Part shown: positions 35,431 through 47,445 of the stretch, in pieces
Layout: every line of letters begins with the position of its first letter
Numbering within the stretch: position 1 is the stretch's first letter
Origin: Vermamoeba vermiformis
Taxonomy: Eukaryota > Tubulinea > Echinamoebida
NCBI GenBank assembly: GCA_045837725.1
Contig: JBEWZL010000066.1
Location: 1 to 64,000, forward strand
Direction of reading: 5' to 3'
DNA length: 64,000 bases
The notes under the pieces: generated by a model
What the model was told of the DNA's origin: nothing
The model's input: the letters and a program-made list of their open reading frames with translations, nothing else
The model's database searches: none
Translations under genes and position numbers: made by a program

Positions 35431-36905
35431 ATGAACAACAAGGCTATTGTCATTGTTTTTTTAGGCCTGTTGGCCGTGAGTCAAGTTTATGCTCACAAAT
35501 GTGGTACCCCAGCACCTCCCCGTGGCAACGGCGCCTCCAAAACGCAAGCTGAAACTTGCTTTAGCAGCAACCCTTGCGATACTGCCAGCGTTAGTCTCCC
35601 ATTCAAATCCAGGGTACGGGGTTTAATTTGAAGGATACGCGAGGGTTGGAAACATCCTCGACCCGACGAATGGAGCCCGAAGTGGGATTCCGGGCACCTG
35701 GGGAATAGTTAATATAAATATACCCGCTTAGAGTTATTAGCAATACTCACCTCACCAACTATTAGATCTCGCATCCGCGACAGCGTCAGATTTCAGTTTT
35801 TGATCCTAACGTTTTCTTTCATGTCAGAGATACTTACATCAAAACCGATACCTCCGCCTTGCTTACTATGAGAGTAAATTCCATTTACTTCGGTAACTTG
35901 AACGATTCAACCGCCAAGGAGAACTACGACAAAAATGTAAGTTAACTTTAATCTTTAAAAGGTCAAAAATGTAATATGTCATCAATCTTACTCAATTGCT
36001 TACTTATAGAACGAATTCTTCGTTGCCAAGTACAAGGAGTTGTTGGGCATTAACGTCGTTATTGAGACTAAAGAAGTAACGGATGAGTACCAAACTGTTG
36101 ACGCCGCCGATAAAGCTACTCACCTTGCTATGGCTCAAAAATACTATCGAGAGGGTTGGATGACTACTATGTACTCTAACTTCGATCCTAATGCCGAAAG
36201 TCTTCTTGGTTACGCATCTGGTTTTCCGAACGAATTGCCCGCCTCCCTCAAGGACTGGTACACCATTATGGGCATTCATGGCCTTGGTCCTGCTGGTACC
36301 ACCATCCACCACGAAGTCGGCCATATGCTAGGTAATCACCAGCAACATTTCTACATCCGTCAAATTTCATTTCGGCTCTTTTCGCAATTAGAACGGTAAT
36401 TAATACTATTGATAGGTTTATATCATACCTTCATTGAACAATGCGACAGTTGTGCTGAAGGAGTCAACTCTCCGGATCGCAACGTCGTTGGTGATCTGTG
36501 TAACGATACTTTGGCCGTTCAAAACGAATCCAATTGCAACGGAACCTTGACCAAGCGTAGGAATATATCTAAAAATATAGTATATTAAATGATACTAATA
36601 ATTACCATTTAGCCAATGATTGCACTGACGCTCCTTTCGGCGATTACGCTGCATTGCCTTTGAACAATTACATGGCTTACACTGACGATGCCTGCCAAAC
36701 ACTGGGCTTCACTCCTCAACAATCCGGTCGCGCTCGCTGCTACTTGAGCACCACTATTTCTTTCTTGAATCCGGACGGCGCTCCTGTTTCTTCTCCCGTT
36801 GCCTCCAACACTCCTACTACGACTCCTGCTGGCAAGACTGTTTCATCTGCCACTCATCTCAGCGTGGCAACTGTTGCTTTGACTGCCGTTGCTCTTGCTT
36901 TCTAA
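35431..36905 (+). CDS. M43 (pappalysin-type) zinc metalloprotease, GPI-anchored (5 exons, 355 aa)
   Basis: Exons 35431-35589, 35784-35936, 36010-36331, 36416-36556, 36613-36905 (1068 nt). A signal peptide (MNNKAIVIVFLGLLAVSQVY) is followed by a propeptide-like region with Cys (CGTPAPP, a possible cysteine switch). The active site HEVGHMLGLYHTF is formed across the intron after HML-G and matches HExxHxxGxxH of M43. It is followed by the Cys-rich QCDSCAEGVNSPDRN and the Met-turn region NYMAYTDDACQTLGF. The C-terminus is Ser/Thr-rich with a hydrophobic tail (HLSVATVALTAVALAF), a GPI signal. Relatives include cytophagalysin and PAPP-A; secreted microbial members digest proteins outside the cell. 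Substrate unknown. Confidence 0.9.
35610..35700 (+). other. GC-rich structured segment inside intron 1 of the M43 gene
   Basis: The intron (35590-35783) holds a GC-rich block with possible hairpins: CGAGG with CCTCG (35640-35660) and GCCCGAA with TTCCGGGC (35677-35698). The rest of the intron is AT-rich. It could be a small structured RNA or an inserted scrap. It does not fold as a tRNA, as no clear A and B boxes are seen. Confidence 0.4.
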
Positions 36906-37151
36906 AAAATTGAAATAATAATTGAAAATTCAATTTTTCTGTTATTCTGCGATTAATTTAATGCTATAAAGATATTCAATATTATTCCGGATGCTATTCG
37001 TTGTCTAATTCAAAAGGATATGCTTTATGACTAAGAATTAGTACTAACGTAATTGCCAGTGACGAGTTCCTTCGATTAATGGTCTAAAATTAATTTTTAT
37101 CGTTATTATCGTGACAAATCTTATATATTCAAGTCTGAGCTGTGATAAGTA

Positions 37152-38819
37152 TTACATCTCATAGTGATCAATATGATCGACATGTCCCATATCACCGGGG
37201 AAGTGTTGAGGAATATCCATGCCCGGGAATTGTTCAGCGAACAAGAACGACACGTCCAAGTTGATGCCAGTGATGCTGAACTGTTGGTTGCCGAGACGGA
37301 CTTGGACCTGCATATAGAACGCGTTAGAGATATGAGGTACTTGTGGGTACGTAAATGATAGTTTTGTACTGATGACAATATCTAATATTAGGTACAAGTC
37401 TTTAGATATATTAGGTCGGGGAGATCAACTCGAAACGAAATTTCAGTAAATTATTATAGCCATCGAGATTGGCGGTTCGGCCTAAAAGAGCGGATCCAAT
37501 TGGACGTACCTTGTGCAAGTTCTTCACGGGCATAGGGAAGATGTCGGTCAATCCCAAATTGTTTAACGTCATAGACACTGCTCTGCCAAACTCTTTCTTG
37601 CCGGCAGCAACCTTTGCGGGACTGCATTGCTGGGCCAATTTGCCTTCGAGAACGTTGTTCAAGCTTTCAAAGCCCAAGGAGAAGCTGATGTGGTTCATCA
37701 AGCTCAATGCTGCCCACAGCTTGCTATCGACGCCCATTTGTCCCACAACTAATCCGCCGAGCATTTGGAAGGCACTGCGTTGTCCTTGGAATTTGAAGCC
37801 CACATCCGCCTCGACGTTGTCGGTATTGAGTTCATCAATGCTGTTTCGGAGATTAATATAGTTAAGCATTATTTAGCGTATATTTATCGTTTAAATTACC
37901 GTTGTGAGGAATGAACCTTGAAATGAAGGTGTTTAAGAATGCTCAAAAACATCGCTATAAATAGAAATCGTTAGAAAATGACTGATTTACAGTAAAGTCG
38001 AAACACAGCTTGTTTATAATCGATATGATGCTTAATTTTGCTTATTCGGCATTCGCCGATTTTTTTGGATTTTTTGTAACGGCTAAGGTTTGTAAATCTG
38101 GAATTCAACTTTGAAAATTGGTACTTACGAGCCATCATAACAACAGGATGCATCTGTGACAATGGAATATTCACACGAATGCCAGGACGACCTTCGATCG
38201 TGATTTGAGTGGGAGATTCGGCAGGACCCATTCCGATCGCTTGTGCACCGACGTTAGCCAACATGCTGATCTTGTGCGAGATTTCGTTGAAATCAAGACC
38301 ATCTTGATAGGTCAATTCGAAGGAGATACTCGGAGCATCGTAAGATTGAACGGTTTCGAATTTAAGATCGAAGCCCCAAGCAGGAGTTTGTTGAGCCATT
38401 TTGCCGACTTTAATACCCAAATCGATGTCCAATATAGAGCCATCGGCGTTCATACTTGAGGCAGTAGTACCCGGATTCTTGCCCATGAAATATTGAAGAC
38501 TTCGATAGAATGCTGGGGTCTTCAACCGTTCTTTCATATCACGCAGCGGCTTCGTGCGGGTATTGTATTCGTATGAGTCATCTTTTTTGAACCACTCGGT
38601 GAACTCCTCCAATGAAATTCTGGCGTCTCGATCGTCGCCATCGACTTCAGCAAAAAGACTATCGAACTCTGACTCGCTCGTTATTTCTTCTCCCGATGCC
38701 AAAAATAATTTTCTAAATTGTTCTTTGTTCATATGCTCAGAAGAGCCAGCAAAGAAGCCGAATATTTCTGCTGCTTGACGAGATAATTCAACGTTACGTG
38801 GATCTTCGTAAGAATACAT
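37152..38819 (-). CDS. EF-hand protein of unrecognised family (3 exons)
   Basis: Starts at 38819 (MYSYEDPRNVELSRQAAEIF). Residues 30-85 form an EF-hand pair: the second loop DGDDRDARISLEEF fits calcium binding loosely, and the first (ASGEEITSESEFDSLFAEV) looks degenerate. The remaining 350 residues (SILDIDLGIKVGKMAQQ, SPTQITIEGRPGIRVNIPLS, DVGFKFQGQRSAFQMLGGLV) resemble long beta strands as in lipid-binding tubular proteins, but I name no family. Exons: about 38131-38819, 37500-37833, 37152-37310. The end is His/Asp/Met-rich (FPGDMGHVDHIDHYEM). No signal peptide is seen. It is divergent from the nitrilase gene. Confidence 0.75.
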
Positions 38820-39133
38820 CGTTTGTTTGGAGCAAATCTTAGTCTTGTGTGCTGGTGGTTAATATAAATAAATTGAACTGGATTAAATTTAAAGTTCGAT
38901 TTCAACGGCAAAATTTCTGGTCAACATTTTTCAAACTGATTTAAATGAAAATATCCACGTCGCAAATACGAAACAAGACCTGCGAATTGAACGCAACCAT
39001 TCAATTATATTTATGGGGATTACTTACAACGAAGGAGAACAAACCTTTTGACGAAATTTCAATGGAGCCTGACAAATTTAGACGTTTCATTACAAGCAGA
39101 TCACTCACGTCGTGCCTAACCAATAGCACCACT
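38820..39133. promoter_or_regulatory. Divergent promoter region
   Basis: 314 bp between the EF-hand gene (minus) and the nitrilase gene (plus). The nitrilase frame is open upstream to 38945, so a longer N-terminus is possible. No specific site is claimed. Confidence 0.4.
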
Positions 39134-40660
39134 ATGTCAGATAAATATTTAGTAGCCGTCCAAACTTCATTAACGGCGTCCAACTATGCTACCGAGGCTG
39201 CATTCGTTACAACGATCGACGCCTATCTGACCAGAGCCACTAATATGGTCCCGCAAGCATCGCAAAAATTAATTGTATTTCCAGGTACAATATTTATGCC
39301 ATTTAAATCGATTGTAAATCACTCCGAACGTAGTTGAATTTTACGAGTTGTTACGATCCAAATCAACCGCACTTAATTAGCATTTACACTGCACCAATAT
39401 TGATCATTATTATAGAAATGATAGGAGCATGGTTAATTGGCACTTTGGTTCCGAACGTAGATCGGTTTTCGACGATGGATCAAGCTTTAACGAGGTACAG
39501 CTCTTGTTTAACATAACCATTCCCTCTAATATATATTTTTTACCACTATAGCTTAATTATTCGCAATCCACTCCGTTTTGGCTACTCTTTGCTAAGATCC
39601 ATTTGGTCGCAAGGAATCTTCAAGAAAAAAGTCATGGAACACGTTAAACGGTCAATCTTTTCTATGGGCAGCAATTTCATATTAAATACGTACTTTAAGA
39701 CTTTTTCTGAGGGTAAGTAGAAATTCTTAAGGCTGACCTGGATCGACTAACCGGATTTGACAGCGGCCAAAAAATACAAATGCTGGATCGTCGCTGGCTC
39801 CTGTATTCCTACCCGATATAGAATTTAACTCCGGATCGCGGATTTTCACTCCACCAAAGATTGTCAATCAAGACCAGCTCTTCAATGTCAGCTTTACTTT
39901 CGATCCAGATGGTGGACTCGTTCACGTCGCAAAGAAAGCTTTTGTTACGGAAGACGAGATATTTTGCGATAGAGCTCCTATTAATAAGCTTTCATGCTTT
40001 GACTCGCCTTTTGGTACGTTACAAACCTGCTTAAAAACTTACACTACAAAAATGGCGTATCGAGCCAAAATTACGTAATTGCCTTGAAATCTATGGGCTT
40101 TTTATTACGCGAACTCTTGGACACGTACCATGTCACCGCCTTCAAAAATAGACAGTTGGTTTTCTTACTGATAATACTTAGGTCGCATCGGGGTGTTGAT
40201 CTGTTCAGACTGTTGGTTCCCAGAAAACTACGCACAAATGAAAGCAGAACAAGCAGACATTATTGTAGTGCCGGCAATGAGCCCGAACGCGAAGGCGTGG
40301 AACGAACTTTGGAACGGTTATTCTAACGCTAAGACACCAAACGATGTGGATACTAGTCTCATTAACAAACCTGGGGTAACTCTTGGTCATATGTGGCAAA
40401 AGTAAGTATCCCAACTCGTTGAGCGAAAGGCACCAGATCCGCTGAAAAATTTTATCGGTCTAATCGATTACTGCACTAGGTATGGTCTTAAGGATCGTCT
40501 CAACGCCAAGTGGGGTGTAGTGAGCTATTTGGTTGGCAAAATATGGGACTTGGATGCCGCTGGAGAATCGATCATCGTAAGATCCGACAAGGGCAAAAAC
40601 GAAGTTGTCGCCATCGCAAAGCCAACCACTGAAGACGCAATATTGGTCCAACAGATATAA
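39134..40660 (+). CDS. Nitrilase-superfamily carbon-nitrogen hydrolase; frame break near 39808
   Basis: Multi-exon, ATG at 39134 (MSDKYLVAVQTSLTAS). The Glu-Lys-Cys triad is visible: E in LIVFPEMIGAW (formed across an intron), K in HVAKKAFVTEDE, and C in IGVLICSDCWFPENY. The core beta strands SCILPDIEF and VVPAMSP fit the family, and the length is typical. Near 39808 one extra C breaks the frame: GSCI is followed by LPDIEFNSGS one base out. No GT-AG intron explains it, so a sequencing error or a young mutation is likely. Members split nitriles or amides; substrate specificity cannot be assigned. The end is EDAILVQQI. Confidence 0.82.
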
Positions 40661-40735
40661 AGTTAGTTAATAATACTGTATAGTGGCTGGTTTAATATTT
40701 ACAAAAGAGATGTTCGTCTGCGAGCAGATGAACCT

Positions 40736-43664
40736 TTACAAAATGATGCTGAGCTTGGAATTTCGCGGAGTTTTCTTGTAGCTCAGTGACACGTTCGGAC
40801 AGCTCGACACGTTCAACATCGTCAATGTCGGATGATTTTTTGCCGCTTCAACGACGCGATCTGTCACGGACTGAAGTCCACCGATGATCAGTTGCACGAG
40901 TGACTTGCAGTTAGTGAGCACGTGGAGCAAAGCCTCTTCGGACACGTAATAGCAGTACGATAACATGAGCTCTTTCACTGATGGTGCATACGTTGCAAAT
41001 GCCCTCACAGTTGCTGCACTCAACTGAAAAAAATCAGGTTAGTACTGGTCAGCTAAATGAGCAACTGACAAAAGGAGATTTTGTAGTTGGTTGTTTGTCG
41101 TACCTTGTTATTGTAGCGCAAGTCGATCACTCGCAAACTGCCATTAGAACCTTTCAGGAGTCTAAAGATCTGATCGTCGGAGAGCTGATGGCACTCGCTG
41201 AGGTGCAGCGACTCAAGATAATTATAGGCAATATCCAGCTGTTGCAGTTGTTGGCAGCCATCAAGATTCAAACTACGAAATTTCCGCGTTAGAACGGAGT
41301 CAAGTAAAGATTTTTCTTCGTCTTACTTTTGCAATGGCGCCATGCACGTGACTGACTTAAGTTGATGGCAATAAGGGAATTCGAGGTTGTTGATGACGCC
41401 CTTGGACTCAATTACCACGTTCTCGAACTGATAACAAGCAACACCTGACACGTCGTACAATGACACGTCTGTCATACGCACGACATTCAAGCTGGAAGCG
41501 CAGTTGAGCGTCAACATGAGAGGTCGCGAACATTGCTCCAAGTGCAACTCCGTCAACAGATTGCAGTCGGAAATGTGAAGGTCACCGAGTCTCGGGCATT
41601 GTACCACTCTCAATGAGCTCAATGCTGCACACTGCGAAACAACACGTGTTAAAAGGTGTGTTGGAAATGAAATTTCGTGTGGTACTTACTGCAGGCAACT
41701 TGACGTATTCGAGCTTGGATTTGCTTTCGAAAGTGAGTTGACGCACGGTGTTACTGCTAAATACTAAGGCTTCTAAAGCAACGCATTCGTCGATCATTGT
41801 TTGCACTCCTTTGTCTACCCAAGCCAAAAACAGGGTTAGTAAAGTCTAGCGAGAAAATATGAAGTTGTGTTCGTACCGGTGACTTGACACTTGGCGGCGC
41901 AAAGGCGGCGAAAATTAGGGCAATTCTTCGCGATAGAAATCAAGGTAGCGTCTCCTATTTTAGATTTCTTCCAAAATTGGGATGATCTCGATGAGACATC
42001 CACAGCAAGAACTTCCAAATTAGGGCATGCTACAGCGATGTTCGCAAAGTCCGTGTCTGAGCCCACGAGAAATTGGTCGCACTCTAGCACCTATAAATCG
42101 AATGATCAGGTAACTTGTTCATGAATGAGACGTTCGGTCACGTGACCACGTACCTTGAGATTTCGACAAACTGTCGGCAGAGTTTTGACGAACTTGGATG
42201 TGCCTTTGCTGCTTCGCCAGTACTTGAAGATCGACAACCGAAGCAATTCTAAACTCTGAAAACATATTAATCTCCTTATTATTAGTATTATATAAGACCA
42301 AGATATCTTACGGAATTGTTCTTCAGTACATCCAGCAACCCTTCGAGCACGAATTGGTACTCGGTTCCATCAAGGACTTGATAGACCTTCATATCGAGCT
42401 CCTTTAAAGACGTATAATCTTTTAGTATGAGAGGATCATCAATGCTCAGTGCAAGCTTCTCGATCTGGGTCAGCTTCATCAAAGTCAATTCGAAGCTCTG
42501 CGTAGTGCCCCATCTACTAGAATTAACATAAATAACGTATGTACGTGTCGAATTATATGCATAGAATACATACCTTAAGTGCGTGGAGGACAAGTAAAGC
42601 TCCTTCAAGCCAGTACAAAGCTCGATCTGATCGAAGTTCATGAAGTCGCAGAAAGATCTGAAGTCCAGAGAACGAATCTGAGTGTACGGTACAAATGGCT
42701 TCGCGAGCAGGTACGTTGAGCTGACGTCGAAAAGCTTTCGGTGGATGTAGCTGCTGTCGTACGAGAGCTTCACCAAGTTGGTCAATTTGGTGAGGTTAGT
42801 GAACTCGGCCTGGGTTGAAACAGGCAAAATGCCTCGAAATTCAAGAGAAACAAGCTTTGTAGTGAGTTGATTGAGTGCGTTGACCAATGTTTGACCGCGA
42901 AAGAACGGATCGAGCGACTTTGTTTTAACATGTTGAACGTAGGGCCAGACGTTAACAGATTCGTTGCTGAATATTCCGTACCATTTCTTGCATACGAGTC
43001 GAGCGATGAAGAACATGGAAGCGTCGTTAAACGAGAAAATAGAGCAGGTCATTTCCGTCGGTAAATCCAGAATGAACGGCGGATCTAATGACTCATTTTC
43101 TTCTGAAGGATTCTTCCGTTTGCGTCCTACTCGAACGAGGAAGCTTCTTCGGCTATAGAAAGAGAATTAGATCACGCGAACTGAAATTTCCTTTTGTGAT
43201 CTACCTTTCAACTTCGTTTTGGCGGCAAGTAACTACCGAGGGATAATCTTGATCAGCCGTAATTAATTCAGCAACAAATTTGTTGAACGAAGGGGAGCAG
43301 TTATGAAGCAAGCCAAGCGATATAGGTGTCTGGCCGTTGACATCCTGAAATTCAGAATTATTTTTTTTGGTCCTTAAAATAATTCCTAGTTCTAACCGAT
43401 TCATACCTTTAAATTCATATCTGACCCTTGATCGATCAAATATCGTATGCAATCTATATTACCGGCAAGACAAGCGTAGTGTAACGGCGATCGCTCCAAC
43501 GAGTCAAGCGGATCTCGTTGGCTCTTGGCTTTGTGCTCCAAATATAGTGAGCCTAGTCTAGAGAGATTGCCCGCGTAAGCTTCTGCATGAATGTCGCTAA
43601 GTTCTCTCGCAGCCTCCTTTCGCACCTGCTTTCTTTTCTTCGCTTGAGGCTCCTGCATCTGCAT
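40736..43664 (-). CDS. Ankyrin / F-box / leucine-rich repeat fusion protein
   Basis: Multi-exon, ATG at 43664 (MQMQEPQAKKRKQVRKE, possible nuclear localisation signal). Two ankyrin repeats (RSPLHYACLAGNIDCIRYLI, GQTPISLGLLHNCSPSFNKF) are joined in phase across introns to a basic linker (RRSFLVRVGRKRKN), then an F-box (FILDLPTEMTCSIFSFNDAS, VCKKWYGIF) and some 450 residues of irregular LRRs (NCKSLVQLIIGGLQSVTD, HPTLTMLNVSSCPNV) of the FBXL type. Joining of the ankyrin part depends on two introns (about 43151-43203 and 43346-43406) with agreeing phases. Likely an SCF substrate receptor, with ankyrin repeats as extra binding surface. Confidence 0.78.
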
Positions 43665-44009
43665 TCTAGTAAAGTAGATAAATAACAACTAATAATATAA
43701 AAGGAACGATGAATTGTTGCCTTTCTTTGTTACTTGGCAAAATAATTTGACTGAAATGTTTCGCATCGATAAATGTCTATTTTTGGTTTGCTCCTAAATC
43801 GGCTTACTTTAATCTCGCGTAACAGATCCACCTTGAATTCTCTTTGCTGGCAACCTAATGGTTAATGTTAGTTACTTTTATAAGGAACCTACCTAAAGAT
43901 AAGAATAATATTTATTTAAATTTATATTTACACGCAGTTTGAATTATTAAAATAGTTTACATGACTCGCCTTGAGGAAGTTATAACTTCGTCAAATTATC
44001 TTACGCTGC
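43665..44009. other. Intergenic, no gene seen
   Basis: 345 bp between two minus-strand genes: promoter of the ankyrin/F-box gene and 3' end of the receptor-like gene. A T-rich stretch occurs near 43720. Nothing else was recognised. Confidence 0.5.
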
Positions 44010-47000
44010 TTAAGAAGACGATGAAGATGAAGATGAGTCCGAGGCAGGCGATTCTGATCCTTCGTTAACTGTTAGCTTAGTCTGATCCGCTTCTGGTTCG
44101 ACTTTAGAATCGACATCTGATTGCTTGGAACTGGCTTGTGTGTAGACCGTACCAACGGTACCCATTTGAGTCGTTGAGGTAACGCGAGGCATAGTAGTTT
44201 TGCGATTGGTGCTGGATGAAGAGGTGTGGTTGGATTTGACTCCCAAGTAGCGCACTTGAACGAGCACTAAGACGCCTAATAATACTGCGGAGAGAATGGC
44301 GGATCCTACGTAGAAGTAATCGCTAGCACGGCCCAAAGCAGTGAGAATAAAGTTGCACCAAGCTTCGAGCATCAAGAACACTGATGAGACGATAACACTG
44401 CGTCGGATCTGGTTAGAAAACGAGCCAAGTTAGTCAACGATATCATGAAGTATATTACCGCGGGCATAAGACAGGCGTACAAGCGCCGCTGTAGTTCAAT
44501 CGGTCGTTCATGAAACAATAAATTTAACTTTAAAATTTGTTACTGCCAAGTGCGCGTAAGAAAAATTAACAAGAAAACATATTAGTATGGTGCATTACCT
44601 TTTCCACCGAGTAAACCTTTTTCTCGCGAGCATGGGCTTCTTTCATTTTGTTCAACAACTTGACCGACAAGCCAGCTATACGAATTAATATTAACGATTG
44701 ATGCCTCGATTGCAAATTTTCCATCGGATCTTGAACGTACCAACAACACAATAGAAAATAGCAACACCTAACAAGGCAACGCACTGGATGATACCAATAG
44801 CAGCTGAGAATTCGGTATTGTCTTGGTATGCAGCTGCAAGAATTCCTGCAATGACTGCCAGAGCAACTATGCAGCCGGCGATGACATAGAACGGGGTAGC
44901 GCATCTGTCAAAATAATAAAGCTTAGTTTAATAGTAAATCTAACTTGCTCAAACAGATCATGCTTGTAACGATTGAAAAAATATTAAGGCCCATCTTATT
45001 ATTAGCAAAATGTCAATGATAGAGGTTACATTTCGCGATTAGATTTACGAATTTAATGTAAATTTACCTGGTTAAGAACTTGCTAGTCTTCAAGCCTTCG
45101 TAAGTGCGGACGGTTTCGAGCCAGAAGAATGCCATCAACAACGCGGCAGGGACTAAATTAATATTTCTAAATTAGGAAATAGGTTCTAATTACGAACACG
45201 CGAAATTTCCGGTTCATGAACGATAAATGAATGGATCTATATAATTAAGAGACACATACACGCAATGGAGATCGAGAATAGACCTAAGAAGGTTCTTCCC
45301 GCGAAATCATAAAGAGCTCTGCTGTTGAATGGGTCGATCCAAGTTACGAGCACAACTATTAAAAAAAATCTTGTTAGCAATTAAGCCAATTAAATTTCAA
45401 AAATCCGTATTCAATGGATCTTGTAATCTACGCAAACATAATCAATTAATCGCACACAGTCATTCAATAAATCTACGATCTGTATGCCTCGTACAAACCA
45501 CGATTTTCGTAGGAAGAACTCGTCTAAAGAGCACTTACCGATGACATAGATCAAATCAATCATTAAGAACACGTTGCCGATGTTCATAGTAAAGCCCATA
45601 GCCCTGACTCTCGAAATGAACTTGTACAGAGTGAAGCCGAGCAAGCCGAGATAAGCAGCAAGAATAACGGCCTATTATTCGTTAGTACATGATATACTGT
45701 CGAAACAATATACAGCATTGTGCACCATAAAGTATATGAAGATCCCAATATTAATCGAAAAAATGAATGACTTACTTGAACAACAATGAACCAAATGGCA
45801 TCGAATATTTCAGTAATCCATACGCTTTGAGTAGGAATCAAGTTAACGGTCACAAAAGTACTGTTCTTGACGAGATCATGAAGTAGTGTCGAACCAACGC
45901 CGCCGATCTGTTGCAATTAAGTAAGATTAGCATCGATGTATCTCGGTATTGATCTCCGGGGAGCTATTGATAGCAAATTGGAAGCAATATCTCATAATTT
46001 TAAATTCTAAAAGTATTGGCAACTGTCAGTTCAGAAATAGATTGCTAACCGGCTAAATATTATACAAATAAATGAATCAAGCGATCTATACCAACAGTAA
46101 TGTGATATTAAAATGGCGGAGACACCCATAAATTTCTAAAATAATGAATGTAATTTCGAGATCGGGTTCCAAATCGTTGGCAATTACTATAATGAGTTTC
46201 GTGTTTGATTTGGACAATAGCATCGTGATTATACCATGTTGTATTATAATGAATTGATGCGTATTGCATGATTTGATGAAAATGTCTCATTTAGCCGACT
46301 CATGTCCCGTAAAGTGGCCGATCGGATTTAAAAAGGTACTTACGAAAACAACAGGGAAATCCACATAGCTATCTACTACTCGAACGCGTACGTATCGTCC
46401 TACTTTAACTTCCGTCGTCTCCAACATGAGAGCCACAGCACCAGCTAAATATAGTAACGATTAGAAATGTGAGCTTTCAAAATCATACCTAATCCAGCAA
46501 ACAAACGAGAAAGAAGGAGTAATTTATGCTCGTCGATTGGCCATAATTACGTTAACCAATTAATTAAAGTTGAAATCGAGTGGATCCAAAAATCCATAAT
46601 GCCGAATTCCTAAAACGATTGATTCGGGAGTCTAATATATATGTATTAAACGTATTATTGAATCAGCATTAGCGAAAGATTGAATTTATCGAGGATTAGC
46701 ATTGCGTCACCAATCAAGCAATTCTGTGTATTCGGATGCTCGCACGTGCATCATACCTCGTAACGAATTGCAAATCAATCGCGACCCGAAAACATATCGA
46801 TATATTTAACTTAATACTATCAGCATATTATTAAGCAACGCTCTAAGTGAGCCAATCCGTTCGCTTATAATAAACAATTCTATTTGCGTTCAAATAAATC
46901 GGAATTCTCTTACCGTCCATGGCCTTTTGAACTTTATCAGCAACTGAGCATCTAGTAGTATGAGGAGTGACCACAATCTGACCGACAGCGGAATATTCGG

Positions 47001-47445
47001 AGCATCCGCCGTCATCATCCTTCAAAATCAATCGTTAGTCTATTATAGTACCGAATTTAAATTAATTTGAACAAATGCATTTCGAGATTGAGCTTATTGA
47101 CTATAAAATGACGTATGAAACAATACTGAGGCACATTATGGATCATCCAAGGTTCCGTTGGCGAATTATTTGTTTTTGGGGCGCGAGCAATAAATTTTTA
47201 ATCCTTACCCTAATTGTTATATTAGCGGTAATGTTAAATTCTTGAGGGAAGTCGAATTGAATGGGCGCTGCTGGAAAAGAAGCGGATTGTTGACTAAGTG
47301 GCCATGAATTAGTACTATTAATCGAATAATCCTATCAATGGGAAGGTACGTACTTGACAATAGGCGACACTACGCTCGAGCTGGCAGCACTAAAAGCAAT
47401 CAACGAAGCTGCGAGCAGCATCCAAACGGAAAGTATCCTTGACAT
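44010..47445 (-). CDS. Seven-helix membrane protein with PA-like ectodomain, copy A
   Basis: About eleven or twelve exons, ATG at 47445. A signal peptide (MSRILSVWMLLAASLIAFSA) is followed by an ectodomain with DDGGCSEYSAVGQIVVTPHT and AGAVALMLETTEVKVGRYVR, the strand pattern of a protease-associated (PA) domain. Seven hydrophobic segments follow, including IFDAIWFIVVQAVILAAYLG, NVFLMIDLIYVIVVLVTWID and SAAIGIIQCVALLGVAIFYC. The cytoplasmic tail is rich in Ser/Thr and ends in SSSSSSSS. Copy B at 58714-60829 shares layout, exon order and short motifs such as N[VF]xxxxxLxxI and DP near helix 3. No GxGD motif was seen, so it is not a signal peptide peptidase. Receptor role is inference. Confidence 0.7.
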
